A stretch of DNA of 64,000 nt from Anaspis maculata (lineage: Eukaryota; Arthropoda; Insecta; Coleoptera; Scraptiidae), in NCBI GenBank assembly GCA_949128115.1, contig OX421962.1:39021745-39085744 (forward strand), given 5' to 3'. Shown here piece after piece: positions 9,601 through 20,947 of the stretch. A program made the position numbers and the translations under genes. How positions within the stretch are numbered: the stretch's first letter is position 1; every line of letters starts with the position of its first letter. The notes below the pieces were generated by a model. The model ran no database searches. It saw only the letters and a program-made list of their open reading frames with translations, and was not told the origin of the DNA.

Positions 9601-12600
9601 TCCTTCGATTTCCCGTGCTTGGACGATGGCCAATATCTCACATTGTCGTTCTTCTGAAGAGCTCGTTGGATCGACCTCCTCGAGACCCCAAGAAAATTTT
9701 GCGATAAGTTGCGTTGACTCACCGTGCTCTCTTATATGCGTGAAGTGAGTACCAGTTGGTCGGCAGGTATCGGTCTCGGCATTTTGGATGCTAGCTATTG
9801 ATGAAGCGATTACCAGACCAGACATTTTATCAGGAGGCATATTATGTACAATATACCTACAAATCTGCATCACTTGATACAGAAATTAATATCTTCATTG
9901 TTGAACTTTCGATCAAAGAAATTCTGAAAACCGTTTCGAAATGGCACATCACGCATGATTTGTGCATTGGAATTAGATTTTTTTTTACAAATGAAGTTAC
10001 GTTTAAATTTTTACAATTTTACATCATTTTCTATATCACCCCGTAGAAACTTTCTCAAGTGACTCGATGTTTATGTTTATGATCTTCGTAATTATTATCA
10101 ATCTGATCCAAGATCCAATAATTCTGATCCTTTTCTTTGCTTATGTAGAAAACGCCAGTGATCACGACGTAATCGAAGCTGAAAGTACTGTCCTTTTTCA
10201 CATTCATTCAGCGGCGTCGTTGGGAAATGAATGCTTCAAAACGTACCTGAATTCATTGAAAAACGTATCGAAATCTCCAGAATTCATACTGCATCCATTC
10301 CAACTGACTATACTACTGGTAATTTCGACCATTCCTCATTATGAGGAAAAAGTGTTTGAGATTCTTCGATCGGCAGTGGCGAGGAATTACCATGAGGAAG
10401 AGAAAAAAATCAACTCAGCTTGGCTCAGGAGCATGCTGCCTACCTCTTGCAATTTGGAATCGATTTTCACTCAAATCATCACTTTAAGGTGACAACAGAA
10501 ATAACAATACCTGATTATTATCTAAATTGTAATATTGTAAACAAATCATACGGAATGCTTTTTTTCTATGAATACTCAACTATATTTCGCCCAAAAAGCC
10601 GTCATGGGTATACAGGGTGGTGAAAATTTCGATGCTCACCATTGGTATCTTCGAAACGGTAAGAGATACGAGGTCGGTTAAATTAGGAAAAAGTTGCGCA
10701 TTTTTGTGGGGATTGCGAATCTGAAAAGAGACTTTGAATATTTTGATTGGTTCCCGATTTATCACGAAAAAACTGAAAATTCTGATTTCAGAAATTATTT
10801 TGTATCTTTCCAACCATTCAAGCTATTTTGATCAAACTCAGTAGTTTTAGGTTTTTGACCACTCCGAGTCGAATAACGTTGACAGAAATTTTTCAGGCCT
10901 TCTAGATTTCAAATTATGATAGTCAACTTTTCTTTTTCTTATGGCCGCCATATTGTATTTTTGCACTAATAGATAGAGAAAAAAATGAGCTTTCCGAATT
11001 AGTACTATACATGTTCTTTTCATGACATTTTTAGCATCAAACTCCGAAATTTTTGTAACTTAATGACAAAATCGGGAATGCTTTGGAAAACAATTGAAAT
11101 ATTATCAATAGCAACAATGAAAAGTGACAGATTGTGTGCAATTGACGTATCTAACTTCTTATGGCGGCTTTACAGAACTTCGGTTTTCGCCGGCGACAGT
11201 CCCCCACTCCACTGTAGTTGAATAATTTGAACGACACGACGACAGGAACTCGTGTCGCGAAAATTATGGGGGGGGGTAGGGAAGTACAGGCAGATCGAAT
11301 CCTATTGGCCAGCGACAAACGAAGTTCTGTAAAGCCGCCAGTTATCGTGTTTTGTGCTTGTTTGTACCGAGAGTTATGAGTCAAGGGTGCCTGTGAATTC
11401 AAAAACGTGCTGTCGAAACTAGGGTAATCTCGAGGGTAATCCTTACTCCTTTTGTAATGAATTTGTAAAACTTTAACAAGAACGATGCTAGCTCCGACAG
11501 ACGTTTTTAAACTAACAGACACTCTTGACCCATTTAATTCATGAACTCTCGGTACAAACAAGCACAAAACACGATTAAGAAATTAGATACGTCAATTGCA
11601 CACCATCTGTCATTTTTTTGTTGTTGCTATAGACAATATTTCAATTGTTTTTCAAAGCATTCCCGATTTTGTCAATAATTTACGAAAAAATCAAAATTTG
11701 ACGCTAAAAATGTCATAAAAAGAACATGTTGGGTACTAATTCGAAAAACTAATTTTTTTCTCTATCTATTAGTGCAAAAATCCAATATGGCGGCCATAAG
11801 AAAAACAAAAGTTGACTATCATAATTTGAAATCTAGAAGGCCTGAAAAATTTCTGTCAACGTTATTCGACTCGGAGTGGTCAAAAACCTAAAACTACTAA
11901 GTTTGATCAAAATAGCTTGAATGGTTGGAAAGATAAAAAATAATTTCTGAAATCAGAATTTTCAGTTTTTTCGTGATAAATCGGGAACCAATCAGAATAT
12001 TTGAAGTCTCTTTTCAGATTCGCAATCCCCACAAAAATGCGCAACTTTTTCCTAATTTAACCGACCTCGTATCTCTTACCGTTTCGAAGATACCAATGGT
12101 GAGCATCGAAATTTTCACCACCCTGTATACAGAATGTCCCAGCTAAAACAACCTAGCGCGATTTCCTCAAGAAATATCAAGGCAACAAAAAAAAAATCAA
12201 TTGGGGGGAAGCCTGACCTTTTAGCTTTCTTTTGAGGGGACGCCGATGCTTGTAGGTGCTCTAGTTTCCAAGAAAATGCAATTTTAATCGGGCGAGTCAC
12301 GAGAATTCGAAAAGTAATGATCGACGAAACAAAATACTTCAGAGGAAGAAAAATCCTCTTTCTCTGGGCTTTCCATTGATGTGTCGCCGATGTCTGTACC
12401 TGGCCCAGTAAGCCAGATATTCTGCCTTACAGCCCAGCAAACACAATAATCAGAATTCATGACGACGTCATCGATCACGCACTTGTTGATTTTAACATCA
12501 GCCAGTATTCATTGCTATGGTGAATCCAGGTATGGTAAGTGAGAAAGTCCTAGTAACGACTAGTGTTAAAGTCACAAGTGTGTGATCGGTGACGTCATGA

Positions 12601-15600
12601 TTCCGATTATTGTATTTGCTGGACTGTGAGACAGAATATCCGGCTTACTGGGCCAGGTACAGACATCGGCGACACATCAGTGGAAAGCCCAGAGAAAGAG
12701 GATTTTTTTCCTCTGAAGTATTTTGTTTTGTCGATCATGAATTTTCGAATTCTTGTGACTCAGCCGATTAAAATTGTATTTTCTTGGAAACTAGAGCACC
12801 TACAAGCATCGGCGCCCCCTCAAAAGAAAGCTAAAAGGTCAGGCTTCCCCCATATTGAAAATTCTTTTTTGTTGCCTTGATATTTTCTGGGAAAATCGCG
12901 CTAGATTGTTTTAGGTGGGACACCCTGTACAGGTGATTCAAAAGTGTCGAACCACCTTAAAGGTGCGTAATATGGAAATGTAGTAGAGTACTGAAAAGTT
13001 GTTATAAAAATTCTATGTCTTTTAATTTTGAAGTTATTGAGGAACAAAAGTTGGTCCTTCGATTGCGTCTATTTTCGTTGTTTCAAAAGATTTTAGCAAA
13101 CTTTCATGAAAAGTGCTCAATCTTTTAGCAAAAATAATGAGCACAAAAAATCAACCTTTGAATCTGTATTAAATTTCTGTTTTCTATACAGGGTGAGTCA
13201 TGAACTACAAAAATTAAGTTTTCGTAAAAACCCAGAAGCAAAAGAATTCTATTGAAATGAATTGTGTTTTATTGTGCCCTGCATAGGCTATGGAACTATA
13301 GTGAGTGTTTGCAGGCATTTTTAGAAAAAAAATTCAGGATCCATGACTCACCCTATTAACAAAAATACATTACAGATTCAGAGGTTGTTTTTTTGTACTC
13401 ATGCTTTTTCCATAAACAGTGTACTGACATCTTTCAAAGCAACGAAAATAGAAGCGATCGAAGGACCAACTTTTGTCCCTCCATAACTTCAAAATTATAA
13501 GACATAGAATTTTTTAACAACTCTCCAGCACTCTACTGCACCTCCATATTACGCACCTTCAAGATGGTCCGACACTTTTTAATCACTCTGTGTGTATCGG
13601 ATAATGAATTGTAAGAAGCGTTAAAAGCGATGTCGAGAGATTTAAATAAAAATCGTTAATTCTTTTCAGCTCAAGTGATAGAGAACTGGTTCTGCAAGGA
13701 CTGGTGAATTTCAGTTTCGTGCTGTTGGGAGTTGGGGTCGGCTTGGGAAGAGATCCTGTCGCTGAAAAACAGTGGCACTTGGGCAGTATGATTTTGTTCA
13801 AAATAATTAAAAGGAAACGACACGTTGCTCCAGTTATCATTCAGACTTTGAGCAATAGAATATTGACCGAGCACAGCATCCTCCAATACATTGGTAAGCA
13901 TTGTTGGACCAGGGGCAGGGGGAACAATAAACTGATGTTCAGTGCAAGAGATACGAACCTAAACCCAAGAGAATAATAAAAAAATTGTTGGACCAGGACT
14001 ATAAATTCGGTATTTTATTTTGTATTCAGGTCCATGATTCAGACACTTGATTTTTTTCCAGAATGTTTGTATATGATGACCAAGAATCTGGCCTTACTAA
14101 TGTTGGAAAACAAAAGCACCATTATTTCTTTAATGGAAGGTCTTCTCCAAATACCCGAAAATAACGCGAACCATCTATTGGACGTCATCATCCCCCTCTC
14201 AAAAATATCTCCAACCATCAGAGATCACTTCATCATTCTACTTCGCAAAGCGCTCTATTCAAGGTTTGTCTTGCAATCTAAAATGAACACCAATTCTCAC
14301 ATGCAAAAACTGTCCAGAATCAGCGACACTAGACGTGTGGCCGTTAATGGGTTCCTGAAGCTCTTGACTAACTTGAAGATTTCCAATTTGGCTTCTCTGA
14401 GCCAGTCCACGTGCAACGGGTCGTTTTCGTCGGGCCATTCGATCTTCACCCAAATTTCAATGAACAGGGCTTCCCAGAGTGCTCCCAGTGCTTTCAGCAA
14501 TGAAGCCTTGTGCTTCGAAATTCTGAGCATCTTGAGAAGGTGTTTCATGCAGCAGGCTGAAGTCAGGACTCAGTTTTACACTGGCAAGTGGAGTTTTTAT
14601 GACCGTCTGAATCAGTCTTGACATTTTTTTCCAGGGCTCTATGAAACTGTTTGTAACAATCCAGAACTGGGAGTTCCAGTCTTGGAAGTGATGTGGTCGC
14701 ATTTCAGCGAGTTTTACAACACAGACGAAGACGCTCTGCCGCCGTTTAAACTGGATAAAGTGACTGCCACCAAGGATATTGAAGTCACTCTACAGGTAGT
14801 ACTTTTGGCATAAATGATATGTTGAATAGAGGTAGTTGTCGAGGTCGAGCGAAGTGAGTCGTTTATAAGGGGTGGGGGCATGAAAGAAAATAATTCAATT
14901 AGTGGGAGACCCTTTCAATCAAAAGATATTGAGGTGCGGTTTTCTGCTTTTGATACAGAGAACTTTGGCAGTGCCAATCATATCTTGAAAATTCTGGTTC
15001 CATAAAAAGCGAGTATAGCAAGTAGTGACAAGTTTGAAGCATTATCAATTTAAACTGCTGGACAACGAAGTTGTCAGTATCGGAAAAATGGGTCGACTTT
15101 GAAGACCAATAACTTCCGATTGCCGAATGCGATTTCCATTGTGTTTGTTGTGTTGATTAGCCTAATGTTTCCGTAACCTATCCTGTGAAGGTGAATGTTG
15201 AGAAACTTCATGTAAAATTTCTACAGGGTGATACGTAAAATGCTGAAAAATTGCACCGACTTCATAATACTATTTGTCAAAAAAAAAATTGTATTCTAAT
15301 GCAAAAATCATGAAGTGTGGTGTATTGTCTCGAAACAGTTTTGGAATCACCCAGGTTGGGAGTCTTATTCATGGCTAAAACAGTTGGATGTCCATTTACC
15401 ATTGATATGAGGTTTAATCATATTTGACCAGGGAAACAATGAAACCCGCGTCACTGTTTGCCCCTTCATGTGATCTGCAGTCTTGGTATTCTGTCATTTA
15501 GCTTTTTCCAAAAGTCAAGTGGAACTGAGTAATTGATAATACTTCAAACTTGTCACCACTTGCTGCAGGTACTTGCTTTTATTCGATCTGAAATTTGGTT

Positions 15601-18600
15601 GGTCGTCAAAGGTACGATTGGCATTTGCCTCTATCAAATGCGGAAAACTCCATCTTGATTTCAGAGAGTAGTAGATACAAAGAAAAAAAAAACAGAATTG
15701 AATCTCGGAAAATTCTGAATTATGATCAAATTACTGTGAAATAGTCACTGAAATTCAGGCAGTAGTGTAGTACAGAATGTAGATTAAGAAATTGTTGTGG
15801 CGTCACAATACCTACTTCCCTACTAGTATCCAGAAACGTAGGTAAGTTTTTGTAATGTCAGGAATCAGGACTTAGTTGTGAAAAACAATAAAATTTGGAG
15901 GAAGCAGGCGAAATGTTAATTGATGGCTCTATACGAAAACGATATCTCATTTCAACTGTGCCTAGTTTTCATGCAAGCGATTTCAGGAGCCGTTAGGCAA
16001 GTTGGTGTACACCATTGGACTTATCCTGACGAAAGTAGCTGAGACTGAAAAAGACAGCCCGATTGTAGTGAAGTTCACTAGTATTTTAGATTCGACTTGC
16101 TCAAGGATGATACAATGTGAACTTGTTCACTTTGAATTGGTAAGGTGCACAAAAATAATCATTTCCTCCTAATTGAAGCAAGATGTTGGCAGGATGACGG
16201 CACGGATTTATTGGATACGCTGCCAGAGTGCCAGCACAAGCTGTTTGTTCTGAAAGAACTGATGAATGTTTATGAAGCTTTGATTGGTTACAAAATATTT
16301 TCTTGGAACTTGCAGTCAAAAGGTTTTGCCCAGCACATTCTCAATTTATATCAAGGATATTGCAGGCTGACCAGCTTTGCTAAGGTTTAACATCAGAATT
16401 CCGCATCTAGAGTCTACATTTTTAATCAAATGATTTTTTATAGAATCTGTCGAAGCCGAAAAAAGCCGAAAAAAAGAAAAAAAATGATGACGCAAATAGG
16501 ACAACGCAAACTGCGAATACAACACAGACGAACACTCCACTCAAGAAAGACAATGTGCAAAAAGCCAAGGCTTCTAAAGTGCCAAATACGCTTTTGGATT
16601 TTCAGGTTTTGGTGAAAACTTTGGCTTTGCTTCATGAGTGAGTGCCCAGTCATCTTACAAAATGTATTTTCATAACACCGCTGCTCACTTTCTAGGCCAA
16701 TCGTACCGTGGACGTCAACTGCGGAAGCCAATGTGGTCAAAAAACAGAAACAACTCCACCAGCACATCATGCAAGCCACTTTGTACTTGATCACGTCGCA
16801 GAAAAATAAGAAAAATATTGAAGGACAGAACGCGAAAGCTGTTTACAATTATTTGTGCGATATTGCGATGCTTCTGTATGAAACTGTCATCAAGAGACTG
16901 GTGGACTTCATAGACTTTGACTGTGCGAGTGCCATCCTAGCCCTCGAGTGTTTCCTTGCAATTCTGAATTTGATTTGCAACCAGTACAAGAGCAATTTGC
17001 AGTCATTTTTGAGAAAAGTGGGTAGGTTTCAATGAGCTTTTTAAATTGCTGAAAGGATTGAACCTTTTTTTTTTCCAAGGTGGAGGAGATAGAGGTGAAG
17101 ACCTAGTTAGTCACTTGACCGAGTTTGCTGGTACATACCAAAAACTATTGGAAATTGATGAGGAGCAAACTTCTGATGATCCCGAGATCAAGAAGCTTTC
17201 GCTTCTCATAGTGAATACTTTAAATGTTATCACGAATCAGTTGCCAACTACTAGCAATTCGCTATCTAATCAGGTCAGTTGCTCGCGTCTTACCTATTAC
17301 TTCAATGAAACTGAATTTTTTTACAAACTTTATTGCAGATGCTGGATTGGTTGAACACCTACGCTATAAACAGCAAAACAACCAATAAGCAAGTGGCAAC
17401 AAGTTTTGTTACCTTGATGTTTGACACTCTTTTGAAGTTCAAAGTCAGCTTAACCCCCTTGGAGCATATTTCTTTGAGAATCGGAGACGTAACAGGAATG
17501 GTAACCGAAGTAAGTTTGCTGATTGTTTTATTGAAAAATAATGAGCAGTTTGCGATCTTTACATAGTACGTACGTCGTAATGCAATGTGAAACGTCAAAT
17601 TTCCCTTAGATTTTGCCCTTGATTACAGGCCAGATTTCACGTGGCATTTAGCTTTAGAACCAAGTTAGAACGAATGATTGCTGTCGTTCTAGTCTGTTTG
17701 GAAATCAGACCGTGCAGATTCTCCACAGCAAGGCTTTGTTGAGTACTTTGTCAGCAAAAGCTTTACTGGAATAGTTCTTGTTCTTTAAGCTATAATAGGT
17801 CTTCGATATTAATAGACGTGCATAGCAAAACCAAGACCAAGAATGCAGAGCTGAGAAAGGAATGAACAGGTTATTATGTGATTTCAGGAAGAGCATGCTG
17901 CTATAGATGAATTCAAAATTGTTAACGATGTTACGGTGCACAGCGTCTTGTTGTCTTTGTGCGCTAGTATCAAGTCAACTATTGAATACATCGACTTTCT
18001 TATAGCGAGGCTACAAAGTGAACACAGCATGATTGTTTACCCGGGACAAGAAAACGTGGAGCGCCGTAAGTTCAACTCCATAACTCGCGTTTTGTGTCTG
18101 CTACAAATCATTTTCAGGTAAAGAGTACTTGAAGAGCAAAGAACGAGGTGTTTGCTCTCAGTTGTGCTTTGTTGTAACCTTAATGACGAACGTAAGTAAC
18201 TGCACGGTCCCTCCCGGCAACCTTTCCGAAGCAATTTGGAAGAACATATCACTTCTTTTCTGCACCCTGAGCTCTTTAACGAAGTACTTCACGATGCGCT
18301 CTTCAAAAATCAATCCCGTATTCCAAAGCGTCAGGTAAATTCCGAAGGAATTAAACTCTTTCTTATTTTTTACAAATTTTCATCTTATAGGTTTGAACGT
18401 TTGGTCAAGTTGGCTGGCAAGGAGTTGGCACCGGTGGTATACAAATTGATTTCTTACATTGAAGACAGCCAGAGGCAGGAGACGGAAGCAACTCAGGGGA
18501 ACAAAAAGAAAAAAGTTGACTCGGCAGCGCTGAAGAGTAAAGTGCTGAAGCAGACGAGGTTTATACCAAAAGTAGTGTATGAAATCGAGCAGTTCAGCAA

Positions 18601-18826
18601 GCACGTTATCCAGCTGTCGAAGAAGACGAAAATTGACTTGTCCAAGCTCGTGGGACAGGGAACCGTTAGAGATTTTAGGTTCATGCATTTGAAAGAAATT
18701 TTGCAGCAAGGTGAAGATGAAAACGCCCCAACACAAGAGAACGACTCTAGTGTTGCCAATGAGGACGAGACTCTGTCTGAAGAAGAAGAAGGGTCTCCGC
18801 CGCCTGCAAAAAGGCGCAAACATTGA
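6656..18826 (+). CDS. FANCI: FANCI, Fanconi anaemia group I protein (18 exons)
   Basis: Partner of FANCD2 in the nuclear ID2 clamp, loaded on DNA at interstrand crosslinks and stalled forks. Exons: 6656-6748, 6870-7147, 7410-7577, 7635-7864, 10149-10488, 13670-13893, 14062-14263, 14318-14583, 14635-14795, 15987-16139, 16193-16384, 16444-16637, 16696-17021, 17080-17273, 17339-17509, 17888-18065, 18118-18334, 18391-18826. They total 4023 nt and join in frame, giving 1340 residues (human about 1328). Family matches include DEKIL near the start, VPPFVYQLL, EILRSAV, the RKALYSR...AVNGF ubiquitination loop, LRRCFMQQAEVR, LPPFKLDK, FERLVKLAG and a PPPAKRRKH nuclear signal at the C-terminus. The start was chosen because MESIDEKIL matches the human N-terminus. 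Oddities: Arg518 replaces the monoubiquitinated lysine, intron 8 is GC-AG, and introns 4, 5 and 9 are full of transposons. A TATAAA at 18941 may be a weak polyadenylation signal. Identity is very sure; single splice sites are inferred from phase and homology. Confidence 0.95.
7218..7343. mobile_element. Palindromic MITE in FANCI intron 2
   Basis: The ends TACCGTATGATAAAAAACTT and their reverse complement (finishing CATACGGTA) close a hairpin of about 126 bp with CCTCCTCTnGGCAGGCTGTG in the arms. The termini resemble the element at 5077-5201. It lies wholly inside an intron and has no open frame. Confidence 0.7.
8171..8410 (-). CDS. Small intact ORF antisense inside FANCI intron 4
   Basis: The 79-codon frame runs from ATG at 8410 to a TGA ending at 8171. 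The product starts MWELIPNAPIFRVGEDK and contains mixed polar and aromatic residues with no low complexity, no signal peptide and no membrane segment. An AATAAA on the same strand (8036-8041) lies about 130 bp past the stop, as expected for a short transcript. I recognise no family. It could be a nested gene, the last exon of a retrocopy, or chance. The nested position and the polyadenylation signal are the only support beyond frame length. Confidence 0.25.
   Translation of the reverse strand: MWELIPNAPIFRVGEDKIKEIFTLAEDFNFFNSEDYIHMSTNAVRVYGSHSFLFKWSPVLKQQPVIHNIITDADLKNFF
9100..9556. repeat. Fold-back element in FANCI intron 4
   Basis: The arm at 9100-9190 (ATGGGGAACTATAGTGGCAA, then GTGTTCCATGCACCC and GTACATAACCTCAAC) is matched in reverse complement at 9474-9556. 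The remaining 280 bp between the arms shows no gene. Confidence 0.6.
10613..12125. mobile_element. Fold-back element, first of three in FANCI intron 5
   Basis: The left arm (10613 to about 11157) is the near-perfect reverse complement of the right arm (about 11577-12125). The termini are CAGGGTGG...CCACCCTG with TA outside. The centre is itself layered: a 20-bp inverted pair at 11163-11182 / 11320-11339 and a separate palindromic element at 11346-11573. No transposase frame is seen. Confidence 0.8.
11346..11573. mobile_element. Palindromic element nested at the fold-back centre
   Basis: The ends GTGTTTTGTGCTTGTTTGTACC and reverse complement lead into TACCGAGAGTT / AACTCTCGGTA. The interior (GGGTGCCTGTG..TTCAAAAACG and ACGATGCTAG.TCCGACAGA) is shared with the element at 46272-46635, showing a dispersed family. 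Confidence 0.6.
12130..12927. mobile_element. Fold-back element, second in the intron 5 chain
   Basis: It begins CAGAATGTCCCAGCTAAAAC right after the TATA that ends its neighbour. The reverse complement, finishing GTGGGACACCCTG, ends at 12927. The arms are about 350-400 bp and include ACTAGAGCACCTACAAGCAT-type sequence. There is no coding capacity. Confidence 0.75.
12930..13590. mobile_element. Fold-back element, third in the intron 5 chain
   Basis: It shares the single TA at 12928-12929 with the preceding element. The arms contain GTGTCGAACCACCTT and AAAAGTTGGTCCTTCGAT with reverse complements near 13439-13590. A smaller inverted pair, CAGGGTGAGTCATG and its complement, sits inside at 13189-13354. 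The same two-layer structure is seen at 26552-27214, so these are copies of one family. Confidence 0.75.
14264..14317 (+). other. 54-nt stop-free FANCI intron 7
   Basis: The donor AAG|GTTTGT and acceptor CTGTCCAG|AATC bound a 54-nt segment whose length is a multiple of three and which has no in-frame stop. Removal gives an alignment with human FANCI without a gap across the monoubiquitination loop; retention would insert 18 residues directly before it. Treated as an intron because the human protein has nothing there. Confidence 0.7.
14584..14634 (+). other. GC-AG intron 8 of FANCI (51 nt)
   Basis: The frame and homology (FYTG joined to LYETV, human counterpart YEGFYDV) require a junction at CTG|GCAAGT...TTTCCAG|GG. 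The donor is GC followed by AAGT, the usual context of rare U2-type GC-AG introns. The nearest GT option shifts the frame and hits a stop soon after. Confidence 0.75.
14922..15661. repeat. Fold-back element in FANCI intron 9
   Basis: Left-arm segments AGATATTGAGGTGCGGTTTT and AGCAAGTAGTGACAAGTTTG (15010-15040) are matched in reverse complement at about 15525-15661. The arms are about 130 bp and the match is imperfect. No open frame of note. Confidence 0.6.
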
Positions 18827-18829
18827 AAA

Positions 18830-19720
18830 GATGATGTATTAATTGAACAATAACCTTTCTACTTGTATTACTTTGTAGGTGCCTATATTATAGTTTGATA
18901 TCTATATTATTTTCTTGAATGTTGACATTTTTGATGTTATTATAAATTTTTCATATTTTTCTATCATGTGCTTCTTTTTAATTTTTCAAAACGGTTGTGA
19001 TTTTGGTTGAACTTTTACTTTTTCTCTTTTTTCCTCTGTTCTCTACAATTTAAGTTCGTAGTCCGGTGCGTGCGAGGCTCCTCTCATTATGGGTCCCTTC
19101 CAAAGGCTGCATCTTAAATCTGGACTTTCCTTTGTGCTTGCTTTTGTTAGGCTATGGCCTCGTTCACCCGTTTTGGAGGATTGGATGTGGCTTTGCTTTT
19201 GTGGAGGGCTGAACCTTTTTTCACTGTGAGTTGCCCTTCAATCGTTAGAAGGATATATCGCAAACGCGAGTGTCTATAACCGGAAATGTTGAACCCAATT
19301 TCACCCTTCCAAAAACTTCGGAACCCATGGGTGTATGCGAAACAATTACTCAAGTCAAGGTACAAAACTTTCCTATGAAGAACTTACTGTTTTGTGTTAG
19401 TGAACTCATCATTGACTGATAAACACCTACAAAGGTGCTCACCGCCAAACTGACGCGAAAAGGCTTCGAAACAATTATTAATCCCTGTTAATAAATATCA
19501 AACCGCTAGACAACTAATCGAGTCCTAACCATTAATTTTACATTTTTTTTAACTCTGCGTCGTCAAGTGTCCGGGTAATACAATCAGCTCCATAGATTTT
19601 TCATTTCACGAGCAGGCTACCTACCTCTATCAACTTCAGGTGAACGCTGTAACAGAATTATCAGTTTTGCGAGATCAGAACAGATGTTTCTCTGGGGTGG
19701 AATTCTCCTTCATGGCATTC
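18830..19720. other. FANCI 3' flank, nothing recognised
   Basis: It contains the probable FANCI 3' untranslated region (first ~130 bp) and then about 750 bp in which I find no gene, RNA or bounded repeat. Confidence 0.4.
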
Positions 19721-19721
19721 G

Positions 19722-20204
19722 TCAATAACAATTATTCTCTTGTACTTTAAAGTCCAACAATGGAAATTTCAATAACCGCACTTGCACGCTAGAACAAAGT
19801 TTCAAAGAAGGATGGGGGGTTCTCCTAATCTGATTGATGCCAAGGCAAATTCTCAATCCTGGAGGAAGGCAGGACTCCACCCATAAAGGGGGCCAAGCCT
19901 CATCCTGGAGAAGGACAGAGCTCATTGGTGATAAATTACGAGTGGATCGAGGCGGGATCATCTTTGAATGCCACCCTATGACAAAGCCGCAACTCTTCTT
20001 TTCCAACGAAACACCAGCACAATGTGAGCAGGATTCAAGAACGCAGACCACGGCAACGTCTCTACTCGTATTTATAACGGAAATGAACGGACTATACTGT
20101 GTTCCATCAATGAGCAGGTGGGTGCACTGTTTCTCGAGTTTTAGTGAGCTGCTAACATCGCCTAGTGTGGTTCTAGCTTGTCGATAAGACGCCATAAAAA
20201 TCAT
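19722..20204 (-). other. Unassigned 160-codon open frame
   Basis: An open frame of 160 codons with ATG lies on the minus strand downstream of the reverse-transcriptase fragment at 20262-20640. An overlapping 117-codon frame exists on the opposite strand. Neither resembles a family I know. It could be part of the same retroelement, or chance in a locally GC-richer stretch. Confidence 0.2.
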
Positions 20205-20261
20205 TTTGTTAGCTTTCGCTATATTCTTCCGTGGAAGTTGAATCGTTGGCGCCCTCTTTTA

Positions 20262-20640
20262 ATCATCTCTCGGCTCGAAGTCGCAGCTGGTCCGATGCTA
20301 TCAGATTCGTCACGGTAGACCTACCCCGTACAAAACCATGCTGCTGACTCACCAACCTGGGCTGCACGTGAGCTGCCAGCATGCAAGGCTATTTCGAAAA
20401 CCTTGCTGACATTACTCACCACAGCAATAGGCCGGTAGTTGGTGACATTACCCCTATCACCACTTTTGAGAACCGGGCTCATCTTGAAAACCCTCCAAGA
20501 ATCTGGGTATATAGAAGAGCGGAGGACGGAGTTGAAGAGAAACATGAGGAGAATCAAGCGAGAAACGACAATCGACAATCAATGAGAAGAAAGGCCGGGG
20601 GGTCCAGTACAGATAACGGCCACACGCAAATTCAAACGAA
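20262..20640 (-). pseudogene. Non-LTR retrotransposon reverse-transcriptase fragment
   Basis: The minus-strand translation includes SIYPDSWRVFKMSPVLKSGD, then NYRPIAVVSNVSKVFE, the conserved early motif of LINE-type reverse transcriptases (family form: K.GD...NYRPISLLS..SK.FE). After a frameshift the next expected block follows as HGFVRGRSTVTNL (20262-20345). The catalytic YxDD region is absent and frames are broken, so this is a dead internal fragment. The pattern fits Jockey/CR1-like elements, but the clade is not certain. Confidence 0.7.
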
Positions 20641-20947
20641 AAAATAGACAGATCACTCAGAATGGCGTGTGGAATGATAATCTAAAATAAAATTTGCGGA
20701 TTATCCAGAAATTTTTGATAAGAAAATTAAGAAGGAACAACGCGTTATAAAAACAGTCAAGTTTTTGGATGTTGTTGTATTGTTGGTTGCCTGCATCACT
20801 TCAGTGGAAAATTAAAGCAGGTACGGGGTACAGTGACTCATGACTTACCAACAAAACAATGTTGCGCAATGTTGTGCGTAGGCCTGAGATGGGCACCGCA
20901 GAGAAGAGAAGTACGACGTAAACAATCCAACTGCAAAGGAACTAACG

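Noticed and set aside
16145..16192. In-frame upstream extension of FANCI exon 11
   Set aside because: The extension has no homology and its own frame only opens after the exon 10 stop context; the GGCAG|GATGACG acceptor is in phase.
18190..18196. GTAAGT-like donor inside FANCI exon 17
   Set aside because: Reading through gives sequence that aligns with human FANCI (LTKYFT region); splicing there would delete it.
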